Shown: positions 43,180-51,721 of the stretch, in pieces | Layout of the letters: every line of letters starts with the position of its first letter | How positions within the stretch are numbered: position 1 is the stretch's first letter | Assembly (NCBI GenBank): GCA_045586185.1 | Contig: JAZMZV010000111.1 | Location: forward strand, 1-64,000 | Source: RUG11551 sp045586185 | Lineage (GTDB): Bacteria > Planctomycetota > Planctomycetia > Pirellulales > Thermoguttaceae | Direction of reading: 5' to 3' | Length of the DNA stretch: 64,000 bases | Translations under genes and position numbers: made by a program | The notes under the pieces: generated by a model | The model's input: only the letters and a program-made list of their open reading frames with translations | What the model was told of the DNA's origin: nothing | Database searches by the model: none

Positions 43180-43385
43180 GAATTAGCAATTAGCAATTGT
43201 CAATTAGCAATTGGCGCAAGCGTCAGGCGAGCCGGGTTGCGTAAGCGCCCCGGAAAAAAGTCCCGCTGATTTATTTGTGACATTTTTCGGAGTGCGAGAG
43301 GGAAGCGTAAGCGGAACTCTCGCTTTTTCCTTGACGGCAAAGCCGTCAAGTTGTAGCCCGAGGACGGAGTCCATATTGGACTGAA
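43180..43385. repeat. Heptanucleotide tract plus composite palindromic repeat, copy 4
   Basis: AATTAGC words (43181-43213) follow the methyltransferase stop. Then come the hairpin CTTGACGGCAAAGCCGTCAAG (43332-43352) and GTAGCCCGAGGACGGAGTCC, the same boxes as at 12168-12210 and 43950-43995. No gene is seen in this stretch. Confidence 0.7.
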
Positions 43386-43412
43386 GAATACTTCCATAAA
43401 ATCGTCAAAAAG

Positions 43413-43742
43413 TTATCGCTTGATGAACGGCAGGAGATAATGCCAATTGTTAAGAAACCAACGATAGATACGGACAAGAAACCGTTGATTCTGCTGCTCC
43501 TCGCGAAGCTGTTCGAGTTTCTTACGTCCTTCAAGCGTTAACGAAAATATGAAGGTCCCGCCAATGTAACGTTCAGCTTGAATATAATTGTTTTGAACCA
43601 AATCACGGATCATTGAATTTAAGTCATAAGAGGACATTCCAAAGGGATTTCCCTCATTGTAATTGATATCAGTTGGGGATTCGAGTGATTCGCAAAATGT
43701 CAATACTGACAACAGGTGTTCCTCGTATTGCTTGTTGTTCAT
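43413..43742 (-). CDS. Small winged-helix-like protein
   Basis: A 109-residue protein of unknown function. MSSYDLNSMIRDLVQNNYIQAERYIGGTFIFSLTLEGRKKLEQL has the helix-helix-wing pattern of small winged-helix proteins such as YjcQ-type phage-related proteins; the C-terminus is helical (FLVRIYRWFLNNWHYLLPF). Although no family name is certain, it is a real gene: AAAGGAG sits 7 bases upstream of the ATG and a well-formed promoter stands 50-77 bases upstream. It runs toward the methyltransferase gene and may regulate the surrounding accessory genes. Confidence 0.7.
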   Translation of the reverse strand: MNNKQYEEHLLSVLTFCESLESPTDINYNEGNPFGMSSYDLNSMIRDLVQNNYIQAERYIGGTFIFSLTLEGRKKLEQLREEQQNQRFLVRIYRWFLNNWHYLLPFIKR

Positions 43743-43791
43743 ATACTACTCCTTTATTTGGGGGTAATGAGATTTTATATGTACGTTAAAC

Positions 43792-43819
43792 ATTATACCT
43801 CAAACAAAGGTTTTGTAAA
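43792..43819 (-). promoter_or_regulatory. Predicted sigma70 promoter of the winged-helix gene
   Basis: On the minus strand TTTACA (43819-43814) and TATAAT (43797-43792) are 16 bases apart, 50 bases before the ATG at 43742. Confidence 0.7.
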
Positions 43820-43837
43820 TATATAACCAGAATTATA

Positions 43838-44160
43838 ATCTGAATTATTCCAGCGGGGTAAAGAGATTACGGCGGACGGAACGTCCGCGAACCAGCGGGG
43901 CAGAGGGACTTTCCACTTTCAGAAGATTTTTGGAGGCTTCCGCTTTTTCCTTGACGGCGCAGCCGTCAAGAAGGACTCCGAGGGCGGAGTCCATCCGGGG
44001 GTGGTTTTCGGCTTCGTCGTTTTGTATGAACACTTCTCGTCGTTTTGGTTCGCCTTCGGCGAACTGCGTAATTCCGTTCGCTTCGCGAACTCCATTACCG
44101 CCTTTCATTTTCCGTGGGTTTCACCCACGGCTATTAAAATTGAACCGCTAACGCGGTTCT
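43838..44160. repeat. Composite palindromic repeat, copy 5, with double-hairpin module
   Basis: GGCGGACGGAACGTCCGCGAACC, then TTCAGAAGATTTTTGGAGGC, hairpin CTTGACGGCGCAGCCGTCAAG (about 43956-43976), hairpin GGACTCCGAGGGCGGAGTCC, then the inverse of the GGAAGGCGGTAAT module with TTCGCCTTCGGCGAA (44047-44061). At 44112-44160 are CCGTGGGTTTCACCCACGG and GAACCGCTAACGCGGTTC, the inverse of the pair at 6101-6150. Short open frames here are artefacts. Confidence 0.8.
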
Positions 44161-44400
44161 AGCGGAAGCGTAACTTCGTTCGCTTCGCTCACTCCGTTAC
44201 CGCCTTTCATTTTTTTGTGTTCTTTGTGTTCTTTGTGGTATAATTTTCTTTGGCGGACAGGATGTCCGCGAACCCGCAGGGCGGAGGGGCTTTCCACATT
44301 CAGAAGATTTTTGGAGGCTTCCGCCGCAAAGCGACCAACGGGAGCGGGTATAATACGTTTCGCGCGGTAGCGCGGATCGGGAGCGGAGCCTCGCCGCCCT
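44161..44400. repeat. Composite palindromic repeat, copy 6
   Basis: A short GTAACTTCG..TTACCGCCTTTCATTTT half-module is followed by TTTGTGTTCTTTGTGTTCTT and then GGCGGACAGGATGTCCGCGAACC with TTCAGAAGATTTTTGGAGGC, which repeats the start of copy 5 about 385 bases earlier. GCGGATCGGGAGCGGAGCCT near 44370-44392 also occurs at the end of copy 2. No gene is seen. Confidence 0.7.
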
Positions 44401-44559
44401 TTTTTGAAAAAAAGGTTCTTCCCCTCAAACTTCCCTTTCCAAAAAACTTTAGTAAGGGGAGAAAATAAAGTAAGAACGTCGTAAACTAATCGGCGAATAT
44501 CCGTCTAATCCGTTAAATCCGTGTGCGGGCTGAGCTGCACACAACCTTAGACCAACGCT

Positions 44560-44597
44560 TGCGTAATTGCTAATTGCTCATTGCAAATTGCTAATTT
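44560..44597. repeat. Heptanucleotide repeat at a gene end
   Basis: GCTAATT, GCTCATT, GCAAATT, GCTAATT run up to the stop of the zinc-ribbon gene; they are the complement-like partner of the AATTAGC tract at 43181-43213. Confidence 0.7.
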
Positions 44598-45268
44598 TAC
44601 TCTTCTTCAATCGTCGACGAGTGCGAGTCGAAGCCCAGCAGGAATTCCCGGATTTTCTCCGCGCCGCCCCAGATTTCTCTCATGAAGACGTTTTTAATTG
44701 CCGCCAGGACGGCGTTCTTCTGATTTTTGGTCAGGGTTCCGTAGCCGGTAATGAGAGCCAAAATCGCGGTCGGTTCCCCCGCAATGCGTTTGGCGGCATC
44801 GGACGGACCGAGCTTGTAGATCGTCAGCTTTTTGAGCTTCTTCCCCTGGTCCGTTAGCTCGCAAAGGGCTTCTATTAGCAGAAACTTGCCGGACGCCGGG
44901 ATAAGCTGAGCGTTCGCCTTGGCGGGAAGAAGTCCCTGAGTTCCCTTGACCTGCCAGCCGGTTTCCAGCTTCCATTGTCCGACGAGGTTTTCCGCCCCGA
45001 CCAGGAAATAGACGGCGTTCGGGTTGAACTTGCCCAGCTTGGGCGTTGCGGCGATTCCCTGTTCCTCGGCTGGAGCGTCGCCGTTCGTCGAGACGTCGAG
45101 AGATTCGCCGTCGGATTCGGTCTGAGGCGCCTCGTCTTCGTCTGGTCCTTCCAGGTCAATCGGAGCGGTCAGAACCGCTTTGCAGCGAGGGCAGCGGAAT
45201 TTTCTGCCGATGATTTCGTCTGGTAACTTCAATCGGGCATTACATTTGGAGCAGGTAACGCGTATCAT
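44597..45268 (-). CDS. MJ0042-type zinc-ribbon protein of unknown function
   Basis: A 223-residue protein beginning with a CxxC..CxxC zinc ribbon (TCSKCNARLKLPDE, KFRCPRCKAVL) of the MJ0042 kind, common in Planctomycetes and myxobacteria. An acidic linker (residues about 40-75) leads to a roughly 140-residue C-terminal domain (NAVYFLVGAENLVGQWKLETGW, LIEALCELTDQGKKLKKLTIYKLG) that I do not recognise. It has no signal peptide, so it is probably cytosolic. It is transcribed away from the BtaA-like gene from a good promoter that overlaps the control region of that gene. Confidence 0.7.
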   Translation of the reverse strand: MIRVTCSKCNARLKLPDEIIGRKFRCPRCKAVLTAPIDLEGPDEDEAPQTESDGESLDVSTNGDAPAEEQGIAATPKLGKFNPNAVYFLVGAENLVGQWKLETGWQVKGTQGLLPAKANAQLIPASGKFLLIEALCELTDQGKKLKKLTIYKLGPSDAAKRIAGEPTAILALITGYGTLTKNQKNAVLAAIKNVFMREIWGGAEKIREFLLGFDSHSSTIEEE

Positions 45269-45327
45269 AATATCATCAAAGGGATTATGGGGTTTAATTA
45301 AACGGGTTTTCTTGTTGATTTTCCAGT

Positions 45328-45356
45328 ATTATAACATAGAATAAGCCCAATTGCAA
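45328..45356 (-). promoter_or_regulatory. Predicted promoter of the zinc-ribbon gene
   Basis: On the minus strand TTGCAA (45356-45351) and a perfect TATAAT (45333-45328) are 17 bases apart, 60 bases before the ATG at 45268. Confidence 0.7.
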
Positions 45357-45384
45357 GAGTCGGGCAGAATTTTTTTGTGGGGGA

Positions 45385-45412
45385 TTGTCAAAAAACCATT
45401 TAACGGTACAAT
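45385..45412 (+). promoter_or_regulatory. Predicted promoter of the BtaA-like gene
   Basis: TTGTCA (45385-45390) and TACAAT (45407-45412) are 16 bases apart. A start near 45419 supports the ATG at 45540 over the earlier in-frame codon at 45351, which lies upstream of the promoter. Confidence 0.6.
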
Positions 45413-45539
45413 ACGTAATATATATAATTGGAGATTTATATTTTTAAAAGTCTGCTTTTGGCGAGACAGCTTGAGAACCGTTCTTCTCAAACCTGCCAAA
45501 CGCAACGACATTATCCACACTCAACACAACCAAAAAACA

Positions 45540-46739
45540 ATGTCAATTTCCGAATGGCTTAGCGGCAAAATTTTTAGTTACGTTCACGGCAACAACCTCG
45601 TTTACAATACGTGCTGGGAAGACCCCCGGTTAGACCTGGTCGCCCTGGAACTCAAGCCGACGGACAACGTCATGGTCATTACCAGCGCCGGCTGCAACTC
45701 GCTGGACTACGTTCTCGGCGGCGCCAACCACGTCTACGCGGTTGACATGAACTTTCGTCAGAACGCTGTTCTCGAACTGAAAAAAGCGTGTATCAAAGCG
45801 CTTGACTACGACGACTTCTGGAAGATCTTCGGCGAGGGCACGCACCCCAAATTCAAGGAAATCTATCACGACGTTTTGCGTCCCATTCTGCCGATGGAGT
45901 CGGTTAAATTCTGGGACAAAAAGCAAAAGTACTTCCTCAAAAAGAAAAAGCCGTACTATTTCCGCGGCACGTCCGGACAGTTTGCCCAGATGATTAAATT
46001 CTATATTGACAACGTCATCAAGGTTCGTCCGCTTATTGACGAGCTGGAGCAGGCGGAAACGGTTGAACAGCAAAAGGAAATCTACTTCGACAAGGGCTTG
46101 AAAGACAAATTCTGGAGCGGAATTATGAAGTATCTCATGAACCGCGACACGACCCTGGCGATGTTGGGCGTTCCCCGCGCTCAGCGATACCAGGTGGAAA
46201 GCCAGTACGAAGGCGGAATCGTCAAGTTTACCGAAGACTGTCTGGAAGCCGTTATGACAAAACTCCCGTTTAAGGAAAACTACTTCTGGCAGGTTTACAT
46301 CAACGGACATTATTCTCCGGAATGCTGTCCGAACTACCTCAAAAAAGAGAATTTTGAAGCGTTGAAAAACGGTCTGGTCGACAAGGTTACAACCTATACG
46401 CAATCGGTCGAACAGTTCCTCCGCGCGCACGACGAAGTCGAAATCAGCCGCTTTATTCTTCTTGACCACATGGACTGGATGGCGTCGTTTAACCCGGCGT
46501 GGCTGGATTCCGAATGGGAAGCGATTCTTCAGCGCGCCGTTCCCGGTCAGACGCGAATTCTGTGGCGCAGCGGCGGTCTGAGAACCGAATACGTCGATCA
46601 GATCAACGTTACTCAAGACGGCAAACCCGTCAAGATGGGCGAGCTGCTGAAGTACTATCCGGAATGGGCGGCGGAACTGCACGAAAAAGACCGCGTCCAT
46701 ACCTACGGCAGCTTTTACATCGCTGACCTGTTGATTTAA
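45540..46739 (+). CDS. btaA: DUF3419 / BtaA-like SAM:diacylglycerol 3-amino-3-carboxypropyltransferase
   Basis: A 399-residue protein of the DUF3419/BtaA family. BtaA moves the aminocarboxypropyl group of SAM to diacylglycerol, the first step to the phosphorus-free betaine lipid DGTS. Landmarks: LVYNTCWEDPRLDLVALEL near residues 20-38; a SAM-binding fold VMVITSAGCNSLDYVL followed by VYAVDMNFRQNAVLELK; and late motifs RFILLDHMDWMAS and ILWRSGGL. The N-terminal ATG at 45540 fits the family start and the promoter. BtaB, the N-methyltransferase that completes DGTS, is not adjacent, so either it lies elsewhere or the enzyme makes another product. trpS follows after about 108 bases. Confidence 0.82.
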   Translation: MSISEWLSGKIFSYVHGNNLVYNTCWEDPRLDLVALELKPTDNVMVITSAGCNSLDYVLGGANHVYAVDMNFRQNAVLELKKACIKALDYDDFWKIFGEGTHPKFKEIYHDVLRPILPMESVKFWDKKQKYFLKKKKPYYFRGTSGQFAQMIKFYIDNVIKVRPLIDELEQAETVEQQKEIYFDKGLKDKFWSGIMKYLMNRDTTLAMLGVPRAQRYQVESQYEGGIVKFTEDCLEAVMTKLPFKENYFWQVYINGHYSPECCPNYLKKENFEALKNGLVDKVTTYTQSVEQFLRAHDEVEISRFILLDHMDWMASFNPAWLDSEWEAILQRAVPGQTRILWRSGGLRTEYVDQINVTQDGKPVKMGELLKYYPEWAAELHEKDRVHTYGSFYIADLLI

Positions 46740-46847
46740 TTCAAAAAGTTTATTCAGAAAGTTGGAATCAACGGCGAGGGATTCAGACGGATTCCTCGCT
46801 GTGTTACATTAAACAATCCCGCCTGACGTTTCTTATACATATCAATC

Positions 46848-47822
46848 ATGCGCGTTTTATCAGGAATTCAGCCGACCGGCAAGATACATTGGGGCAACTA
46901 TTTTGGCGCGATCCGCCAGTTTATCAATTTACAGTCCACGCCAGATCAGGCGTACTATTTCGTCGCCAACCTTCACGCGTTAACGACCATTCGCGACAAG
47001 GCCGTTTTGGAAGAGAACACGCTTGGCGTCGTTCTGGACTTCCTCGCCTTGGGCTTGGATCCCAACAAGGCGACGCTGTTCGTTCAGTCCGAAGTCCCGG
47101 AAGTGTCCCAGCTGTGCTGGCTGCTGCTGACTGTTACGCCGATGGGGCTGCTGGAACGCTGTCACGCCTATAAGGAAAAGAAGGCGAACGGTCTGACCGC
47201 CGACGCGGGCTTGTTCAACTACCCGATTTTGATGGCGGCTGATATTATCATCTACGACTCCGACCTCGTTCCGGTCGGGGAAGATCAGCTTCAGCATATA
47301 GAAGTCGCCCGCGACGTCGCCGCCCGATTCAACCATCTCTTTGGCGAGACGTTCGTTCTGCCCAAAGGATACGTTTTAGACAACTCTGCCAAGGTGCCCG
47401 GCACGGACGGTCAGAAGATGTCCAAGAGTTACAACAACACGATTCAGGTCTTTGAAGAGCAAAAGCAGCTGCGAAAGAAGATCATGCGAATTCAAACGGA
47501 CTCTCGACCCATGGAAGAGCCGAAGAATCCGGACGAATGCCCGCTGTTCCAGCTGTACCAGCTTTTTGGCGACGAGCAGGGAATCGACGAGCTTCGGGAA
47601 ATCTACGCCAAGGGCGGATTCGGCTACGGCATGGTCAAAGGACTTGTCGCCGACGCTGCAGAGAAGGTTTTCGGACCGGCGAGAGAACGTCGAGCGGAAT
47701 GGGCGTCGAAACCGAAAGAAGTTAGAGAAATCCTCGACGCCGGGGCTGCCAACGCCAGAAAGAAAGCGAAAGAAGTTCTCCTCCGCGCTCAGGAAAACAG
47801 CGGCATTTTCCCGCCGAAGTAA
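46848..47822 (+). CDS. trpS: Tryptophanyl-tRNA synthetase
   Basis: A 324-residue class I synthetase that charges tRNA-Trp. It opens with SGIQPTGKIHWGNYFGAI, holding the HIGH-type motif (TGKIHWGNY), has the tryptophan-pocket region LVPVGEDQLQHIEVARDVA, and the KMSKS loop GQKMSKSYNNTI near residues 191-202. Length and motif spacing are normal for bacterial TrpS. It is a chromosomal housekeeping gene that marks the left edge of the restriction-modification insert beginning at 47905. Confidence 0.96.
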   Translation: MRVLSGIQPTGKIHWGNYFGAIRQFINLQSTPDQAYYFVANLHALTTIRDKAVLEENTLGVVLDFLALGLDPNKATLFVQSEVPEVSQLCWLLLTVTPMGLLERCHAYKEKKANGLTADAGLFNYPILMAADIIIYDSDLVPVGEDQLQHIEVARDVAARFNHLFGETFVLPKGYVLDNSAKVPGTDGQKMSKSYNNTIQVFEEQKQLRKKIMRIQTDSRPMEEPKNPDECPLFQLYQLFGDEQGIDELREIYAKGGFGYGMVKGLVADAAEKVFGPARERRAEWASKPKEVREILDAGAANARKKAKEVLLRAQENSGIFPPK

Positions 47823-47904
47823 AACTGAACGGAATTAATGCGCTGTTACAACGTCAGACGCGCGAAGGAACGACATCCGTTTTATTTTATAAACGCAATT
47901 ATCA

Positions 47905-48942
47905 ATGCAAGGACTCCTGTTTGACAATTTCGTCCGTTACGCGTCAATATCCAGCAGACGTTATTTAGGAAATAAATATCGTCTGTTGCAGTTTATTGAT
48001 TCCGTCATTTCTCCTTACCGTGAGAATATCCGGTCGGTTGCAGACGTCTTTGCTGGAACGGGCGCGGTTTCGTCTTTGTTTACCGACAAGCAGATAATTA
48101 CAAACGATATTTTATACAGCAATTATCTGTGTCATATCGCTTGGTTTGGGGGCGAATCGTATTCAGAATCCAAAATAATTGAACTGATTCAACAATATAA
48201 CCAAACAGACGTTGAAGAATCCAATTATATGTCTGACAATTTCAGTAACACGTATTTTACTGAACGCGTTTGTAAAAAAATCGGTTATATTCGTGAGGAT
48301 ATCGAGTCGTTATTCAACGCTCAAAAGATAAACTTTCGCGAGCGGGCGTTTCTGGTTGCTTCCCTGCTCTATGCAATGGATAAAATTGCCAACACGTGCG
48401 GACATTACGACGCGTACCGTCAAGGGGTTAAAAACCTGGCGCAATTGGAATTGAAAATTCCAGAAATAACATGGGCTAATAATCCGAATAATCAATGCTT
48501 TAATGAGGACGCAAACGCGCTGGTCCGGAAGATTGAGCCGGATTTGGTTTATATCGATCCGCCCTACAATTCCCGTCAGTATTGCGATTCTTATCACGTT
48601 TTGGAAAACGTTGCGCGTTGGGAAAAGCCGGAGGTTTTCGGCGTGGCGCGTAAAATGAATCGCGATTCGTTAAAAAGTCAGTATTGCACTCGCAGCGCGC
48701 CAGAGGCGTTTCACGATTTAATAGACAATATTTCTGCCCGTTACATTCTCGTTTCCTATAATAATATGGGAGAAGAGGGCGACGGACGATCTAACGCCAA
48801 GATTTCCGACACGGAAATTTTGGATGTTCTCGCCGCTCGCGGGAAGGTGGAAGTTTTTTCTTCCAAGTACAAAGCGTTTTCCGCTGGAAAATCCAATCGA
48901 CCGCAAAATGAAGAAAGACTGTTTTTTGTCGTTGTTCGATGA
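47905..48942 (+). CDS. D12-class N6-adenine methyltransferase 1 of an AlwI-like system
   Basis: A 345-residue adenine methyltransferase. SISSRRYLGNKYRLLQFI is the D12 N-terminal SAM-side motif, VADVFAGTGAVSSLF is motif I near residues 47-61, and YIDPPYNSRQYCDSYHVLEN is the catalytic motif IV near residues 215-234. It methylates one strand of the recognition site. The next gene is a second, different methyltransferase overlapping it by 35 bases, and a restriction enzyme follows. The pair fits an asymmetric site that needs a separate methylation on each strand. AT-richer than the flanking trpS and dus genes, so the whole three-gene block probably arrived by transfer. Confidence 0.9.
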   Translation: MQGLLFDNFVRYASISSRRYLGNKYRLLQFIDSVISPYRENIRSVADVFAGTGAVSSLFTDKQIITNDILYSNYLCHIAWFGGESYSESKIIELIQQYNQTDVEESNYMSDNFSNTYFTERVCKKIGYIREDIESLFNAQKINFRERAFLVASLLYAMDKIANTCGHYDAYRQGVKNLAQLELKIPEITWANNPNNQCFNEDANALVRKIEPDLVYIDPPYNSRQYCDSYHVLENVARWEKPEVFGVARKMNRDSLKSQYCTRSAPEAFHDLIDNISARYILVSYNNMGEEGDGRSNAKISDTEILDVLAARGKVEVFSSKYKAFSAGKSNRPQNEERLFFVVVR

Positions 48943-49909
48943 TATTGACAATGGTCAATTTCCTGAAAAGTACAATGTAATATCATTGACAACGCCAATC
49001 GCATCGCCGCTGAATTATACCGGGGGAAAGTTTAAACTTTTGCCTCAGATACTTCCGCTGTTTCCCAAACAGGTCGAGACGTTTGTTGATTTATTTTGCG
49101 GAGGCTGCAATGTAGGCTGCAACGCCGCGGCAAATCGCGTTGTATTCAACGACAATAACGAAATTCTTATTGGTTTGCTTGGATGGTTTCAGCAAACTGA
49201 CAGCGAATCTCTTTTTAATTCGATTGAGAGTGTAATTCAAAAATATGAATTGTCCAATTCCATGAAATATGGATATGAATATTACAACGCCAACGGTTCA
49301 GACGGACTGGCAAACGCCAATCGAGAGGGGTTCCAGAAGCTGCGCGATGAATTCAACGGGTTGGATATTCGCAATTCCTATTATTACTTGTTGCTTTACG
49401 TTTTAATTATTTTCTCTTTTAATAACCAAATCCGATTTAACAGGAACGACAAATTCAATTTGCCCGTTGGTAAAAGAGATTTTAATTCAAAAATGCGAAA
49501 CAAACTCTGGCAGTTTATTAATAGAATCCAGTCGATTGATTGCCAGTTTCAGTGCAAGGATTTCAACAGTATTAATATCGATGAATTGTCGCCACAGGGT
49601 TTTGTCTATGCCGACCCGCCTTATTTGATAACCTGTGCAACGTACAATGAACAAAATGGCTGGAATGAAGATAACGAGCGTAGTTTATTGAACTTTCTGG
49701 ACAAGCTCCACGAGAGGAAAATCCGCTTTGCGTTATCAAATGTATTAAAAAGCAAAGGGAAAGTTAATACAATATTAAACGACTGGATTAATCAACGAAA
49801 AGACCGCTATTTCGTAGAATATTTAAATTTTAATTACGCCAATTCAAATTATCATACCAAAGACAAGTCTGATTCCGCGGAAGAAGTTTTAATCAGGAAT
49901 TATCGCTAG
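48908..49909 (+). CDS. D12-class (Dam-like) N6-adenine methyltransferase 2 of an AlwI-like system
   Basis: A 333-residue Dam-type methyltransferase: SPLNYTGGKFKLLPQI near the N-terminus, VDLFCGGCNVGCNAA as motif I near residues 55-69, and YADPPYLITCATYNE as the catalytic motif near 234-248. The ATG at 48908 is chosen because the family region follows soon after; earlier in-frame starts lie deeper in the preceding gene. The overlap implies translational coupling. Together with the preceding enzyme it would protect both strands of an asymmetric GATC-containing site, which Dam-like enzymes favour. Confidence 0.88.
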   Translation: MKKDCFLSLFDDIDNGQFPEKYNVISLTTPIASPLNYTGGKFKLLPQILPLFPKQVETFVDLFCGGCNVGCNAAANRVVFNDNNEILIGLLGWFQQTDSESLFNSIESVIQKYELSNSMKYGYEYYNANGSDGLANANREGFQKLRDEFNGLDIRNSYYYLLLYVLIIFSFNNQIRFNRNDKFNLPVGKRDFNSKMRNKLWQFINRIQSIDCQFQCKDFNSINIDELSPQGFVYADPPYLITCATYNEQNGWNEDNERSLLNFLDKLHERKIRFALSNVLKSKGKVNTILNDWINQRKDRYFVEYLNFNYANSNYHTKDKSDSAEEVLIRNYR

Positions 49910-49920
49910 GAGAACGCTCG

Positions 49921-51708
49921 ATGTCAAAGAAATTGTGGAGTATGTCGACAACCGTCCGAAACCCATATCGAATTCGGGATTTCTTGACCGTGTTAAGCGC
50001 ATTGGACGGTCAAACCTGGGACAAAGCGACGCAAGTTCGATTTCAGATTCTGTTAATTCAAAATCGAATCTATGTTCCTGAAGACAACAATCTTTCAGAA
50101 GAACAGAGCGCTCTTTTAAATGATCCGGAAATTTCTTTGACGTATCAGCAGGCGGAAGATATATTCAATGCAAAGCAATATGAAGACCCGCCTATGCGAG
50201 GAAGAAACTCCTATAAGCCAATAGAAAAAGCGGGATTGTGCTTTATTATTGATAAAAAAGTTCATATCACCGCTTTGGGCTGGCGCTTAATTAATGGCGA
50301 AATTGAAATCGAGGATTTCTATTTTCGCAGCATGATTCAATGGCAGTACCCAAATCCGCGTTCAAAGGATTTCTCTGCTGAAGACGGCTATAATACAAAA
50401 CCGTTTATTTCAACGCTGTTGTTAATTCAACGCGTTAATCAACTGTGCCATCAAAAAGGATTGAAAGAAAAGGGAATCTCTAAAGACGAGTTTGGCATTT
50501 TCGCATTGTCATTGATCAATTATCAAGATATTGACAAGACGGCAAAGGCTTTGTTACGATATAGAATTCAAAAAGAGAAATTCAAAGATTATCAGGAGAG
50601 AACCGCGTTTCAAAGAGAGTTCGCGTCCGAGTATTTGAAAGATTATGTCAATTATTCAGAATCGAATTTAAAAGATTATACCGATAACGCGATTCGCTAT
50701 TTCCGAATAACTCGATATATTTACGTTCGAGGCGGCGGGTATTATGTCGACTTGGAACCCCGGCGTCAAATTGAACTGAATAAACTCTTTGAGCAGGAAA
50801 ACGGAAGCGTCAAGGCGTTTGAATCCGATAAGGATTTTATTGACTTCATGTGCGATCCGTCGACGTATGACTTGCCATGGGAAAACACCGCAGAATTACG
50901 GTTGATTGCTCAACAGATCGTTACGGAAATTTCCAGCCTGGAACAATCGCTGCAGTTGTCTCATACAGAGCGCTCTCTGGGGAACACAAAACAGGAACTC
51001 GAAAAGCAAATCATTGAATTGCGCCAGATTCGCTCTGATTTGCAATTCCAATTGTCAAAACGAGAGTTGGCGGACATTCCCAGAATTGAGGAAATCATTT
51101 ACAAACTGGAAAACATCTCTCATCTGCCGGAAAAGCCCAGTATCGCATTGGAAAAATATGCGGCAATCGCGTTGAATATTATTAATGACGCTATTCGAAT
51201 TCAGAATAACGCGCCCTTGGGAGACGATAACGACCTACTTTTTACCGCCGCCGCAAACGTACCGGATATAGAATACGAATATCAGCTCTTCCGCGGCATT
51301 TGTGAAGTTACCATGCTTACCGGGCGCAATCAGTGGTATGCGGAAGGACAGCCCGTAATGCGACATTTACGCGACTATGAAAACCGCTTTTCTGACAAGC
51401 CGTCATATTGCCTGTTTATCTCCCCAAAGCTGCATCAGGATACCGCCAATACTTTTTGGATTGCCTCCAAATACGAATACGAAGGTCAGCGACAGCGAAT
51501 TGTCCCCCTGTCGATCAGTCAACTGTTAGAGATTCTGAAAATGATTGTTTTCCTCAAACAGAAAGGAAAACGATTTGAACACAGAACTCTTTTAACGCTG
51601 TATGACGCTATTGTCAATACGCAAAGCGCCTCAGATTCAAAACACTGGATTGATTCTATTTCAACGTCAATCGACAGCTGGATAGAATCCGTCAAGTCCG
51701 CAGCTTAA
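49921..51708 (+). CDS. AlwI-family type IIS restriction endonuclease
   Basis: A 595-residue enzyme. The start KKLWSMSTTVRNPYRIRDFL, the middle QTWDKATQVRFQILLIQNRI and EKAGLCFIIDKKVHITALGWRL, and the late segment EVTMLTGRNQWYAEGQPVMR (residues about 465-485) match the AlwI/BstNBI-type family as I know it, whose members bind GGATC or a related site and cut a few bases away. A coiled-coil of about 60 residues (QTHTERSLGNTKQELEKQI region, near 345-390) separates binding and cutting parts. AGGAGA lies 8 bases before the ATG, and the stop is 13 bases before dus. Two adenine methyltransferases directly upstream complete the system. Confidence 0.85.
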   Translation: MSKKLWSMSTTVRNPYRIRDFLTVLSALDGQTWDKATQVRFQILLIQNRIYVPEDNNLSEEQSALLNDPEISLTYQQAEDIFNAKQYEDPPMRGRNSYKPIEKAGLCFIIDKKVHITALGWRLINGEIEIEDFYFRSMIQWQYPNPRSKDFSAEDGYNTKPFISTLLLIQRVNQLCHQKGLKEKGISKDEFGIFALSLINYQDIDKTAKALLRYRIQKEKFKDYQERTAFQREFASEYLKDYVNYSESNLKDYTDNAIRYFRITRYIYVRGGGYYVDLEPRRQIELNKLFEQENGSVKAFESDKDFIDFMCDPSTYDLPWENTAELRLIAQQIVTEISSLEQSLQLSHTERSLGNTKQELEKQIIELRQIRSDLQFQLSKRELADIPRIEEIIYKLENISHLPEKPSIALEKYAAIALNIINDAIRIQNNAPLGDDNDLLFTAAANVPDIEYEYQLFRGICEVTMLTGRNQWYAEGQPVMRHLRDYENRFSDKPSYCLFISPKLHQDTANTFWIASKYEYEGQRQRIVPLSISQLLEILKMIVFLKQKGKRFEHRTLLTLYDAIVNTQSASDSKHWIDSISTSIDSWIESVKSAA

Positions 51709-51721
51709 CCCCGTAAACGTC

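Noticed and set aside
45630..46700. 356-codon minus-strand frame opposite the BtaA-like gene
   Set aside because: Shadow of a conserved enzyme, with no start signals.
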